Below are positions 12,360 through 19,253 of a DNA stretch of 19,253 nucleotides, piece after piece (position 1 is the first letter of the stretch; each line of letters starts with the position of its first letter). This stretch comes from JBBRUG01 sp038247995 (GTDB lineage Bacteria; Chloroflexota; Chloroflexia; Chloroflexales; Chloroflexaceae): positions 1 through 19,253 of the forward strand of contig JBBRUG010000080.1 of the NCBI GenBank assembly GCA_038247995.1, in the 5' to 3' direction. Below the pieces are notes generated by a model, which saw only the letters and a program-made list of their open reading frames with translations, had not been told where the DNA came from and made no database searches. The position numbers and the translations under genes were made by a program.

Positions 12360-15300
12360 ATCGCGAGCGCCTACTGACGATCTACTCGCTGTTAGTTGGC
12401 GGGATCGGCTGGATCTGGTTGCTGTTGACTCCACAGCCGCCGTTGCTGCCGATCGCGTTGCTGATCTTCGGGACGCTTGCGCTCGCCGTTGATACGCTCA
12501 GTTTTCGCATTCCCCCCGCCGATGCCCATAGCCTGGGCGGCCTAGTGATCGTAACCGCCGTGCTCGCCCTCGGGCCGGTTCCAGGCGCTTTGATTGGCGC
12601 TGTTGAAGGTGTGATCTCCGGCGCGCTGCTCCCCTTTGTCTATCGTCGCCCACCCAGCTTCTACCTGCTCGTTGCGCGTCCGATCCTGCGTGGCGGCACC
12701 CGCGCTGCCGGGGTGTTGCTCGGCGCGAACCTGGCTGCCTGGGTTACGGGAACCCCAATCAACGATCTGGCAACCGCCCAACCGCTCGCTTTACTTGGCG
12801 GCGTGATCATCGGCAGTATCCTGACGATCCAGTCCGCCCGGGTGGGTCGCGAGGCGCTGCAAGGCGGGCGGAGCGGCGTCATTACGTGGTGGCGTTCAAC
12901 GTGGCGCCTGGTGCTGAGTGTTGAACTCGGGCCGCTGCCGTTCGCGCTGCTCGGCGCCGCGATCTACACCGAGCTTGGGTTTGGGTACTTCTTCCTCACC
13001 GGCCTGGCCCTGATCGCTACGGCTGCCGCAGTACGCCGGGCGACGCTTAACCTGGCCACGCAACGCCGCTCGGTGCGTGAATTGGCGCTGCTCAACGAAG
13101 TCAGTCGGGCGATTATTCGCAGCGAACTGAATGTCGATGCGCTCTGCGATGTGATCTACCGCGAGGCGAGTAAGGTCGTCGATACCTCGTCGTTCCACCT
13201 GGGCTTGTTCGAGGGTGACACCTATACGCTAGCTGTGCGCGTGCAAGATCGGGTGCGTATGCCGCGGCTCAGCGTCGATCTGGCGGCCAACGATGGGCTG
13301 ATCGGCTGGATCAGGCAGACCGGTCGGGCGGTGCTGGTGGAAGATTTTACCCAGGAGATGGATCGGTTGCCGGCGCGTCCGCGTTATCAGAGCGAACGCC
13401 CGCCACGCTCCGGGATTTATGTGCCGCTGATCGCCGGTGAAATGGTGATCGGCTCGATCTCGGTGCAGAGCTATAGCCCGGCGGCTTTTTCCGCCAACGA
13501 CCTGCGCATGCTCTCGCTGATTGCCGACCAGGCTGCCGTGGCGATCGCCCGCGCCAGGGCCTTCAACGAAGCGCGCCAGCGCGCCGTGCAACTCCAGGCT
13601 ATTCATGAGGTGAGCGAGCGCGTGACGGCGATCCTGACGCTTGAAGAGTTGTTGCCGTCGGTTGTGCATCTGATCCGCGAGCGCTTCCAGTATCATCCGG
13701 TGCATATTTTTACCGTCGACCAGAACGACGACAAGATCTACTTTCGCGCCACGACGGCGACGGGCGAACAGTTGACGCGCCTGCGCAGCCTGCCGCTCCG
13801 CGTGGGCCAGGGTGTGGTCGGGAGCGCCGTGGCTACGCAGGCGCCGGTGCTGGTGGGTGATGTGAGCACGGATGCGCGGTATGTGGTCGACAGCCTCTCG
13901 ACCCGTTCGGAGCTGGCTGTGCCGCTGCGCATCGGTGAAGAAGTGATCGGCGTGCTCGATGTCCAGTCGGATGTGCCCCACGACTTCGACGCCGACGATT
14001 TGTTTGTGATGCGCACCCTGGCTGATCAGATTGCGATTGCGATCGATAGCGCGAACTCGTATTCGGCCCAGCAAGAAGAAGCCTGGACGCTGAATGCGTT
14101 ACTTCAGGTGGCTGAAAATATTGGTCGGGCAACCACGTTACCCGAATTGCTGGCCACAGTAGTGCGTCTGCCGCCGCTATTGCTCGGCTGCACGCGCTGC
14201 TACTGTTTGCTGTACGATCGCGACGATGATAGTTTCACACTTCAGGCCGCCTACGGGATCGGCCCAGAACTGCGGGCGGCGCTGATTGGGCTCGTGCTCC
14301 GCCCGGCGGATGCGCCGCTGCTGGCTGCGCTCCATCTTCATAACGCTCCCGGTGCGCGGCCGATCGAACTGCGCGACGCTGTGGCGCACGCCCACCTCTT
14401 GCCGCAACTGATCGCGGTGGTTGGCAGCGGTAGCCTGATAGTAGTGCCCATTCTGGCCCGCACCAGCCTGCTCGCCGCGCTGGTGCTCGACTATGCCGAC
14501 CCGCAATATAGCCTGAATGGACGTCAGGTGAACCTCTGTAGCGGTGCTGCCGCACAGGTTGCCGGGGCGTTGGAAAGCGCTTTGCTTGCTGTAGAGGCCG
14601 AGGAAGCGGCCCGGCTGGATCAAGAGTTGCGCGTGGCGCGGGAAATTCAGACAGCGTTGCTGCCGTCGCACTTACCGAACATCCCCGGCTGGCAGATGGA
14701 CGCGGCTTGGAACTCGGCGCGCCTGGTGGGCGGTGACTTCTACGACTTCTGGATGCTGCGCCAGCAAATGCGTGCGGCAGGCGGCGGGGAAGACAATCCG
14801 CCGGTCCTTGGCATTGTCATTGCCGATGTGAGTGATAAAGGCGTTCCGGCTGCGATGTTCATGGCCATGTCGCGTTCGCTGGTGCGCGCCGCCGCCCTCG
14901 ATGGCTCGGCGCCGGCTACGGCGATGGAACGCGCCAACCGCTGGATCTCGCGCGACTCTGAGTCGGGCATGTTCGTGACGCTCTTCTACGCCCTGCTCGA
15001 CACAACTAGCGGTGAGTTGCGCTACACCAGCGCGGGGCACAACCCACCGCTACACTTCCATGCTGCGAATGGCGCGCTCGACGAGTTGCGTACGCCAGGC
15101 ATTGCGCTTGGTGTGCTCGAAGAGATCCATCTGCACGAAGCGCAAACGACCCTGGCGCCGGGGGATGTGCTGGTGTGCTACACCGATGGCGTGACCGAGA
15201 CGATTAATCAGGCGATGGAGGCCTTTGAGGTCGAAGGGTTGCGCCAGATCATCGTGCAACACGCGCATGAAAGCGCCGCCGCGATCGTGCAAGCCATCCT

Positions 15301-15406
15301 TGCCGCAGTAAGCCGGCATAGTCAGGGCCAGCCGGCCTTCGACGATGTAACACTCGTGGTGATCAAGCGCGAGCTCGTGGTTACGGATGCAGCGTCAACC
15401 CCTTAA
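12356..15406 (+). CDS. Membrane-anchored GAF-domain PP2C (SpoIIE/RsbU-type) phosphatase
   Basis: This 1016-aa sensor phosphatase should dephosphorylate the STAS antagonist of the operon. Residues 1 to about 230 hold roughly six to seven hydrophobic segments. Three GAF-like domains follow at about 250-402, 418-568 and 577-742; the first two are canonical (for example YVPLIAGEMVIGSISVQSYSP and AVPLRIGEEVIGVLDVQSD), the third more divergent. A helical linker ELRVAREIQTALLP (about 755-770) leads into the PP2C domain, where the metal-binding and core motifs VGGDFYDF (near 790), IADVSDKGVPAAM (near 820), GHNPPL, YTDGVTE (near 941) and FDDVTLVVIK (near 994) are all present, so it looks active. The GTG start overlaps the kinase stop. 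The ligands sensed by the membrane and GAF parts cannot be read from the sequence. Confidence 0.9.
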   Translation: MNRERLLTIYSLLVGGIGWIWLLLTPQPPLLPIALLIFGTLALAVDTLSFRIPPADAHSLGGLVIVTAVLALGPVPGALIGAVEGVISGALLPFVYRRPPSFYLLVARPILRGGTRAAGVLLGANLAAWVTGTPINDLATAQPLALLGGVIIGSILTIQSARVGREALQGGRSGVITWWRSTWRLVLSVELGPLPFALLGAAIYTELGFGYFFLTGLALIATAAAVRRATLNLATQRRSVRELALLNEVSRAIIRSELNVDALCDVIYREASKVVDTSSFHLGLFEGDTYTLAVRVQDRVRMPRLSVDLAANDGLIGWIRQTGRAVLVEDFTQEMDRLPARPRYQSERPPRSGIYVPLIAGEMVIGSISVQSYSPAAFSANDLRMLSLIADQAAVAIARARAFNEARQRAVQLQAIHEVSERVTAILTLEELLPSVVHLIRERFQYHPVHIFTVDQNDDKIYFRATTATGEQLTRLRSLPLRVGQGVVGSAVATQAPVLVGDVSTDARYVVDSLSTRSELAVPLRIGEEVIGVLDVQSDVPHDFDADDLFVMRTLADQIAIAIDSANSYSAQQEEAWTLNALLQVAENIGRATTLPELLATVVRLPPLLLGCTRCYCLLYDRDDDSFTLQAAYGIGPELRAALIGLVLRPADAPLLAALHLHNAPGARPIELRDAVAHAHLLPQLIAVVGSGSLIVVPILARTSLLAALVLDYADPQYSLNGRQVNLCSGAAAQVAGALESALLAVEAEEAARLDQELRVAREIQTALLPSHLPNIPGWQMDAAWNSARLVGGDFYDFWMLRQQMRAAGGGEDNPPVLGIVIADVSDKGVPAAMFMAMSRSLVRAAALDGSAPATAMERANRWISRDSESGMFVTLFYALLDTTSGELRYTSAGHNPPLHFHAANGALDELRTPGIALGVLEEIHLHEAQTTLAPGDVLVCYTDGVTETINQAMEAFEVEGLRQIIVQHAHESAAAIVQAILAAVSRHSQGQPAFDDVTLVVIKRELVVTDAASTP

Positions 15407-15428
15407 CCACGGTATCGACGGCTTTGCG

Positions 15429-15614
15429 CCCGCCGCGTGGAGTAAGATACGTGCTGCGGTTGCAGGCAAAGGTTTGCGCGCCGGCTTCAACCAGGCCAAT
15501 GACGTAGTAATTGTGCCAATGGCGGGCGAAAGCGTGGGTAGTGAAAACGGCTTGTAACGCATCGAGCCGCAGGTCGGCGTCGTGGCGGAGGCGGCTCCAC
15601 TCGGGTTGGCGCAT
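15429..15614 (-). pseudogene. Truncated AraC-family regulator remnant (N-terminal sensing domain)
   Basis: From an ATG at 15614 about 62 residues resemble the start of the AraC-type arabinose-binding/dimerisation cupin domain: FTTHAFARHWHNYYVIGLVEAG, then AQTF, then TYLTPRGG. In intact relatives this continues through the rest of the cupin and a DNA-binding domain of two helix-turn-helix units. Here similarity ends after Gly62 and the frame runs into the 3' end of the phosphatase gene, stopping at 15381 after 77 codons. The DNA-binding part is absent. A TATGCT box lies 23 nt upstream on this strand. It is most likely a deletion relic. A functional 77-aa protein cannot be excluded but is unlikely. 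Confidence 0.6.
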
Positions 15615-15643
15615 CGGCTAATCCCTAGTACACTAAAGCATAA

Positions 15644-15660
15644 GTCCGCCTATGGCGGAC
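15644..15660. other. 7-bp palindrome between AraC remnant and hisF
   Basis: GTCCGCC (15644-15650) and GGCGGAC (15654-15660) form a perfect stem around a TAT loop. Read on the minus strand it is followed by TTATGCTTTAG, so it could act as a weak terminator for hisF. It is also close to the -35 zone of the AraC remnant. Confidence 0.45.
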
Positions 15661-15765
15661 GCCGCACTGTGGTGGGCTCAAGCGCGCGTGGAACCCCTGG
15701 CGAACTTCCGCCGAGTTGGACTAGCGTGGCACGTAGATCGATCCTGCCGCATGCGCCCCCTGACG

Positions 15766-16554
15766 CTACGCGGCAGCCATCGCCCGCACTGGTACACCGC
15801 GTTCGCGCAGGTAGGCTTTGACATCGGCGATCGAATATTCGCCGAAGTGGAAGATCGAGGCGGCGAGCACGGCATCGGCGTTCCCCTCAACGACACCACG
15901 ATACATATCGTCGGGGGCACCGACGCCGCCGGAAGCGATCACGGGAACATTCACTGCGGCGCCGACGGCGCGGAGGAGTTCGAGGTCGTAGCCGCGTTTG
16001 GCGCCGTCGGCATCCATGCTGTTGATACAGATCTCGCCTGCGCCAAGCTCAACACCGCGGCTGATCCATTCGATCACATCGAGGCCGGTGGGACGCGGGT
16101 TGGCGCCCGTATGGGTAAAAACAGCCCACCGCGGCGTTTCACCGGGGGCGTTCACGCGCAGCGCATCGACAGAGAGCATAATGCACTGGCTGCCGAAGCG
16201 CTGCGCACCGTCGGCAATCAGTTGCGGGTTAAGCACAGCGGCGGTATTGATGCTAACCTTATCGGCGCCGGCGCGCAGCATCCGATACATATCGTCGGTA
16301 GTGCGAATGCCGCCACCGACCGTAAGTGGGATGAAGACTTGGGCCGCCGTGCGTTCGACGACATCGACCATGATCGCCCGTTCGTCGCTGGAGGCGGTAA
16401 TATCGTAGAAGACGAGCTCATCGGCGCCGGCGGCATCGTAGGCGGCAGCGAGCTCAACCGGGTCGCCGGCATCGCGATGGTTCAGGAACTTGACCCCCTT
16501 CACCACCCGACCGGCCTTTACATCGAGACATGGAATAATTCTACGGGTAAGCAT
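15766..16554 (-). CDS. hisF: Imidazole glycerol phosphate synthase subunit HisF
   Basis: HisF is the cyclase subunit of imidazole glycerol phosphate synthase in histidine biosynthesis; with HisH-derived ammonia it converts PRFAR to imidazole glycerol phosphate and AICAR. The 262-aa (beta/alpha)8 barrel has catalytic Asp11 (IIPCLDVKAGRVVKG) and Asp130 (IMLSVDALRV) at exactly the canonical positions. Phosphate-binding loops VGGGIRT and VIASGGVG are present, and MDADGAKRGYD matches the usual SIDRDGTKSGYD region. I chose the ATG at 16554 since it gives the standard MLTRRIIPCLD start; the upstream GTG at 16584 lies in a hairpin loop. No Shine-Dalgarno is evident. The gene lies 56 nt after the DUF624 gene on the same strand. 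No hisH is in the window. Confidence 0.95.
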   Translation of the reverse strand: MLTRRIIPCLDVKAGRVVKGVKFLNHRDAGDPVELAAAYDAAGADELVFYDITASSDERAIMVDVVERTAAQVFIPLTVGGGIRTTDDMYRMLRAGADKVSINTAAVLNPQLIADGAQRFGSQCIMLSVDALRVNAPGETPRWAVFTHTGANPRPTGLDVIEWISRGVELGAGEICINSMDADGAKRGYDLELLRAVGAAVNVPVIASGGVGAPDDMYRGVVEGNADAVLAASIFHFGEYSIADVKAYLRERGVPVRAMAAA

Positions 16555-16563
16555 AGCGTTTTT

Positions 16564-16604
16564 GCGGGTCGCTGCGGCAAACACAGTTCGTCGCAGCGAC
16601 CCGC
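16564..16604. other. 13-bp perfect inverted repeat between DUF624 gene and hisF
   Basis: GCGGGTCGCTGCG (16564-16576) is perfectly inverted at 16592-16604 around a 15-nt loop. On the minus strand it starts 6 nt after the DUF624 stop and ends 9 nt before the hisF start codon. On that strand an A-run, not a T-run, follows, so it does not look like an intrinsic terminator. Confidence 0.85.
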
Positions 16605-16610
16605 GATGAT

Positions 16611-17369
16611 TTATTTTGGGCGTACCTGGCCTTTGCGGCCACGTTCTTCGGTCGGCAGAGCGTTGCCGGCAGCTGCGGCCTCGGCTTCCTGGCGGGCGCG
16701 TTGATATTCAATCAGCGCGGTGGTAGCGCGGACACTCCAGAGGTTCAACAGGGCAAAGGTAATCAGCAGGACCGGCACAACCAGAAATGCGCTGCCTCCG
16801 ACCAGCACGCCCATCATAATCATGGTTGCGCCGGTGAAAAGCGGGCGACTGAGCACCATCAGGCCGGCGTTGCGCCCGATCAGGCGCAGGTCGGGAGTGT
16901 CCTGGAGCAGCAAGAGCGGGAAGGCATAAATGAGCAGGGCGCACCAGACAAGCGTAACATAGACCCAGAAGCCCAATAGCAACCCGCTGAGCGAGTTTTG
17001 CCAGTCGAGATAGAAGCGAAAATTGAATAACACCAGCAGGATGCCTGTAACCCAGATCGCCATTAGCGCCCAACTCTGGCGTGGGTAAACGCGCAGCCCG
17101 CGAAAGAAGTCAGCGATGGTAGTGGCGCGGCCTTCACTGATGCGCAGCGTAACGGTGGTGAGTGCGGTGGTGGCCGGCCCGGCTGGCAAGATGCCGAGTA
17201 GAGCGACAATCACCGCAGGCACAAGTGCATCGGCGGTGGCGAGCACAAAGGCGAACCACCACAGCGGCAGACAGAACACAACCCAGATCAGGTTGCAGAT
17301 GATGAGTAACAAAAACTCATCAAACAGGTCGCGCAGAGTTTGCCCCAGCGCACGAAAAGGGTTCAACAT
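16611..17369 (-). CDS. DUF624 (YesL-like) membrane protein
   Basis: This 252-aa integral membrane protein has about six hydrophobic segments. The N-terminal pattern NPFRALGQTLRDLFDEFLLLIICNLIWVVFCLPLWW, followed by LLGILPAGPATTAL and ADFFRGLRVYPRQSW, matches the DUF624/YesL family. The molecular role of that family is not established; in Firmicutes it is often near polysaccharide-uptake genes. The C-terminal 30 residues are hydrophilic and rich in Arg, Glu and Ala. The ATG at 17369 has GAGGAG 12 nt upstream, a slightly long spacing. An extended -10 box lies at 17400-17408. It is probably cotranscribed with hisF, although the hairpin between them may separate their expression. Confidence 0.8.
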   Translation of the reverse strand: MLNPFRALGQTLRDLFDEFLLLIICNLIWVVFCLPLWWFAFVLATADALVPAVIVALLGILPAGPATTALTTVTLRISEGRATTIADFFRGLRVYPRQSWALMAIWVTGILLVLFNFRFYLDWQNSLSGLLLGFWVYVTLVWCALLIYAFPLLLLQDTPDLRLIGRNAGLMVLSRPLFTGATMIMMGVLVGGSAFLVVPVLLITFALLNLWSVRATTALIEYQRARQEAEAAAAGNALPTEERGRKGQVRPK

Positions 17370-17399
17370 TGCCGTAATCTACTCCTCACGATTGATGCA

Positions 17400-17408
17400 A
17401 TTATAACA
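17400..17408 (-). promoter_or_regulatory. Extended -10 promoter of the DUF624-hisF unit
   Basis: On the minus strand TGT-TATAAT is a perfect extended -10 box, 30 nt before the start codon at 17369. The -35 position is GC-rich with no consensus. It has the same extended -10 style as the plus-strand promoters of this window. Confidence 0.6.
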
Positions 17409-17497
17409 GAAGGGTGCGGGCGGGCGTGCAAGGCGTGGCAGGTGGGCCAGGTATGGAAGATGCGCTTTACCGCTTTACCGCCGCGCAGCGTACAGAT

Positions 17498-17526
17498 TTG
17501 ACAAAACGCCGCCATCCGTGTATGAT
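17498..17526 (+). promoter_or_regulatory. Consensus promoter of the tRNA operon
   Basis: TTGACA (17498-17503), a 17-nt spacer and TATGAT (17521-17526) form a nearly perfect vegetative promoter 22 nt before the mature tRNA-Leu. Such strength is expected for stable RNA genes. Confidence 0.8.
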
Positions 17527-17548
17527 TTGCCCGTTGAGTGCTGTACTT

Positions 17549-17635
<87 letters not shown>

Positions 17636-17653
17636 TTAGGCTTGCCAACCTAA

Positions 17654-17727
<74 letters not shown>

Positions 17728-17737
17728 AAGCTCAACC

Positions 17738-17770
17738 AAGCGCTCAGCCGATCGGCCAGGGCGCTTTTTT
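17738..17770 (+). terminator. Intrinsic terminator of the tRNA operon
   Basis: AAGCGC (17738-17743) pairs with GCGCTT (17761-17766), with an inner GCC-GATC-GGC stem-loop. A run of six T (17765-17770) overlaps and follows the stem. It starts 11 nt after tRNA-Gln. Confidence 0.8.
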
Positions 17771-17797
17771 CTTGTGCATAACCTAGTGGAGCGGATT

Positions 17798-18007
17798 GTG
17801 GGTCCTTCATCTTTTGAGCCGCCCGGCAGCAGCAGTGAGGAAGACGTTCAGGCGAGCATTCGGCGCGTACGCCGTGGTTGCTACGCCAGTGCGCTGATCA
17901 TCGTTGCGCTGACGGTGGTATTTATCAGCGCTACCGGCAACCTGGCGTTACTACTGCTGCTGATCATCCCGGTTGCATTGATCGTGCTTGCACGGAGTGT
18001 GAAGTAG
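17798..18007 (+). CDS. Small two-helix membrane protein
   Basis: I do not recognise this family. From the GTG at 17798, with GGAG at 17788-17791, the product is 69 aa: a short acidic/Ser-rich start, a basic RRVRRG, and two hydrophobic helices (ASALIIVALTVVFI and LALLLLLIIPVALIVL) separated by SATGN. An open frame continues upstream to a GTG at 17774 and into the tRNA, but no ribosome site supports it. The stop is 2 nt before the next gene's ATG, so the two are probably translated together. Expression would need readthrough of the tRNA terminator or an unseen promoter. Confidence 0.55.
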   Translation: MGPSSFEPPGSSSEEDVQASIRRVRRGCYASALIIVALTVVFISATGNLALLLLLIIPVALIVLARSVK

Positions 18008-18009
18008 TT

Positions 18010-18171
18010 ATGCTGCCTCCCTCACGGCTAAAAATCATCCTCTCGATCGTCGGTTTGCTGGCGATCATCCCCTCGATCATTATTGCCTTCAACGACCCGT
18101 ATGGCCTCTGGCACTGGCTTTTGCTGCTGGTTGCAATTGGTTGCCTGGTTGCCTCGCGCCGAGTCGCATAA
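18010..18171 (+). CDS. Tiny two-helix membrane protein
   Basis: This 53-aa protein has the same outline as its neighbour: a basic start (PPSRLK), hydrophobic helix IILSIVGLLAIIPSIIIAF, a short NDPYG turn, helix WHWLLLLVAIGCLVA and a basic SRR end. It starts 2 nt after the preceding stop, with only a distant GGAG (17994-17997), so translational coupling is likely. No homologue comes to mind. It may form a membrane complex with the preceding protein, which is speculation from adjacency. Confidence 0.5.
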   Translation: MLPPSRLKIILSIVGLLAIIPSIIIAFNDPYGLWHWLLLLVAIGCLVASRRVA

Positions 18172-18248
18172 GCTTAGATGAACATTTTGTTGTACTAGGC
18201 CCGCCCGTTTTCACCTGCTGCACACGTTAAGCGCATACCCTGGGATTT

Positions 18249-19253
18249 ATGAACGCACCCTCCACTGTTTTGCGGTTGGGGCGCTTCGGCGTCCTGCTCA
18301 TCCTGCTCACGGCTCTTGTCGCGGGGAATCTTGGCTTTACCCAGGCCCAGGCTTCCGGTCCAGTGATCAGCGTTGCCGTCGAACGACTGATTTTCTACCG
18401 CTTTCTCGATGGCGGATCGGGTTCGGTCGCCGCGCAAACGCTCACGATTAGAAATACGGGCACAGCAACACTGAACCTGTCGGACATCAGCTTGCAAAGC
18501 GCCGGTGGTCAATACACGCTTGGCGGATCGTTGCCGACTAGCATTGCAGCAGGCGGGCAGGCCAGCGTAACCGTGAACTTTACGCCCAACTCGATCGGAG
18601 TGAAAGTAGCCGCATTGCGGATCGACAGCAACGATCCGGCGCGGCCGCAACTGGATCTTGCGCTGCGCGGGTTGGGGATTACGTCGCGCAATGATGAGCC
18701 GTCGCTACAGTGGATCCTCGACACCTTCGATTTGGGCGTGAACGTCGCCGATCCTACTCCAGCCGACAACATGCTGGGCCGCTCGGCGCGCCTGTGGGGC
18801 GATGAAATCCCCGCGCAGCGTTTCCGCAAGGCCGGCGCCGGCCCGGTAACAATCGAGCCGATTGCGGTCTTCGGGCCGGGCAGCAATCCGGTGCTGCGCA
18901 TGGGCTGGTACCCGACAGGCAATCCCGGCGGGCGGGTCGAACTGTTTAGCATTGGCTCGTCCTTCGCAAAGAGCTTGAACCCAGCGATCGTCGCCGGCGG
19001 CACGACCAGTTTTGATCCCGGCAACGACGACTTCGGCCTCTGGTCGTTCTGGCCGCAATTTCCCACGCAAGCCGGCGTCTACAGCGAAGACGCGCTGAAC
19101 ACCTGGGAGGCTAGCATTATCAACTGGCACAAACTGCGGGTCTATCCGCTGGCCGAGCCGAATGCGTATCTGGTGGCGACCGAAGAGACGAACGGTCAGG
19201 ATTATCAGGACGTTGTGGTAATCGTACGTAATGTGCGCCCGGCGCCGCTAGAC
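18249..19253 (+). CDS. Secreted protein with choice-of-anchor-D-like domain, partial
   Basis: The frame from the ATG at 18249 stays open to the window end (335 codons read). The start is a signal peptide: basic RLGRFG, hydrophobic VLLILLTALVAGNLGF, and a likely cleavage site after TQAQA near residue 35. Residues about 40-143 form an Ig-like domain of the ASPM/SPD-2/hydin (choice-of-anchor D) type: TLTIRNTGTATLNLSDI, then a SVTVNFTPNSIGVKVAALRIDSNDP stretch and LRGLG. The region near 145-335 has motifs such as TFDLGVNVAD and NAYLVATEETNGQDYQDVVVIVRNV, seen after such domains in large extracellular proteins. It is probably exported to the cell surface. There is no clear Shine-Dalgarno before this ATG. 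The C-terminal anchor and any catalytic part lie outside the window. Confidence 0.75.
   Translation, partial: MNAPSTVLRLGRFGVLLILLTALVAGNLGFTQAQASGPVISVAVERLIFYRFLDGGSGSVAAQTLTIRNTGTATLNLSDISLQSAGGQYTLGGSLPTSIAAGGQASVTVNFTPNSIGVKVAALRIDSNDPARPQLDLALRGLGITSRNDEPSLQWILDTFDLGVNVADPTPADNMLGRSARLWGDEIPAQRFRKAGAGPVTIEPIAVFGPGSNPVLRMGWYPTGNPGGRVELFSIGSSFAKSLNPAIVAGGTTSFDPGNDDFGLWSFWPQFPTQAGVYSEDALNTWEASIINWHKLRVYPLAEPNAYLVATEETNGQDYQDVVVIVRNVRPAPLD

Noticed and set aside
13229..14074. 281-codon minus-strand frame inside the phosphatase gene
   Set aside because: The plus strand encodes recognisable GAF domains; the antisense product is His/Arg/Asp-rich without motifs.
11195..15406. Sporulation SpoIIA-SpoIIE locus
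   Set aside because: No sporulation sigma factor or other sporulation gene is present, and the phosphatase has GAF domains not found in SpoIIE; a general partner-switching role fits better.
15652..16704. 350-codon plus-strand open frame across hisF
   Set aside because: HisF on the other strand has all catalytic residues at canonical positions, and the plus-strand product is a compositional shadow.

Overview
The window (about 60% GC by eye) looks like chromosomal DNA of a filamentous anoxygenic phototroph or close relative in the Chloroflexi, class Chloroflexia (Roseiflexus/Chloroflexus-like). I infer this from the proteins: a sigma-70-like family and DUF624 protein of the kind common there, a CrtD-like carotenoid desaturase, a GAF-rich PP2C phosphatase, and intergenic regions full of short heptanucleotide repeats. 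No database search was possible, so the taxon is an inference.

Layout. 119-6795 (+): anthranilate synthase component I (trpE), an ECF-like sigma factor, a long bifunctional-type (p)ppGpp synthetase/hydrolase (rel), a MutY glycosylase and a small membrane protein. 6870-9455 (+): a CrtI/CrtD-type FAD desaturase and a Dam-type adenine methylase with no restriction partner nearby. 9760-10854 (+): a HEAT-repeat protein. 10855-11194: a 340-bp intergenic stretch packed with repeats, an extended -10 promoter and a possibly switchable 5' leader. 11195-15406 (+): a partner-switching signalling operon made of a STAS antagonist, a kinase-STAS fusion and a membrane-GAF-GAF-GAF-SpoIIE phosphatase. 15429-15614 (-): a truncated remnant of an AraC-type regulator. 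15766-17369 (-): hisF and a DUF624 membrane protein, with a strong hairpin between them. 17549-17727 (+): tRNA-Leu(CAG) and tRNA-Gln(CTG) with a canonical promoter and an intrinsic terminator. 17798-18171 (+): two tiny membrane proteins. 18249-19253 (+): the start of a secreted protein with a choice-of-anchor-D-type domain, cut by the window end.

The most coherent system is the partner-switching module at 11195-15406: the PP2C phosphatase would dephosphorylate the STAS protein, which would compete with a sigma factor (not identified here) for the HATPase kinase. The kinase carries its own C-terminal STAS domain, so one polypeptide holds both a kinase and a possible substrate. The operon sits behind an extended -10 promoter (GTATGCTATAAT) that is nearly identical upstream of the HEAT and dam genes, and its leader can pair an anti-Shine-Dalgarno with the Shine-Dalgarno.

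A second theme is repeats. Heptanucleotide arrays, like the STRR repeats known in cyanobacteria, occur in four places, including inside trpE (in frame, coding the interdomain linker) and over the rel stop codon. A MITE-like 105-bp inverted repeat abuts the stop codon of the HEAT gene. GATC, the usual Dam target, is clearly over-represented in the rel gene.
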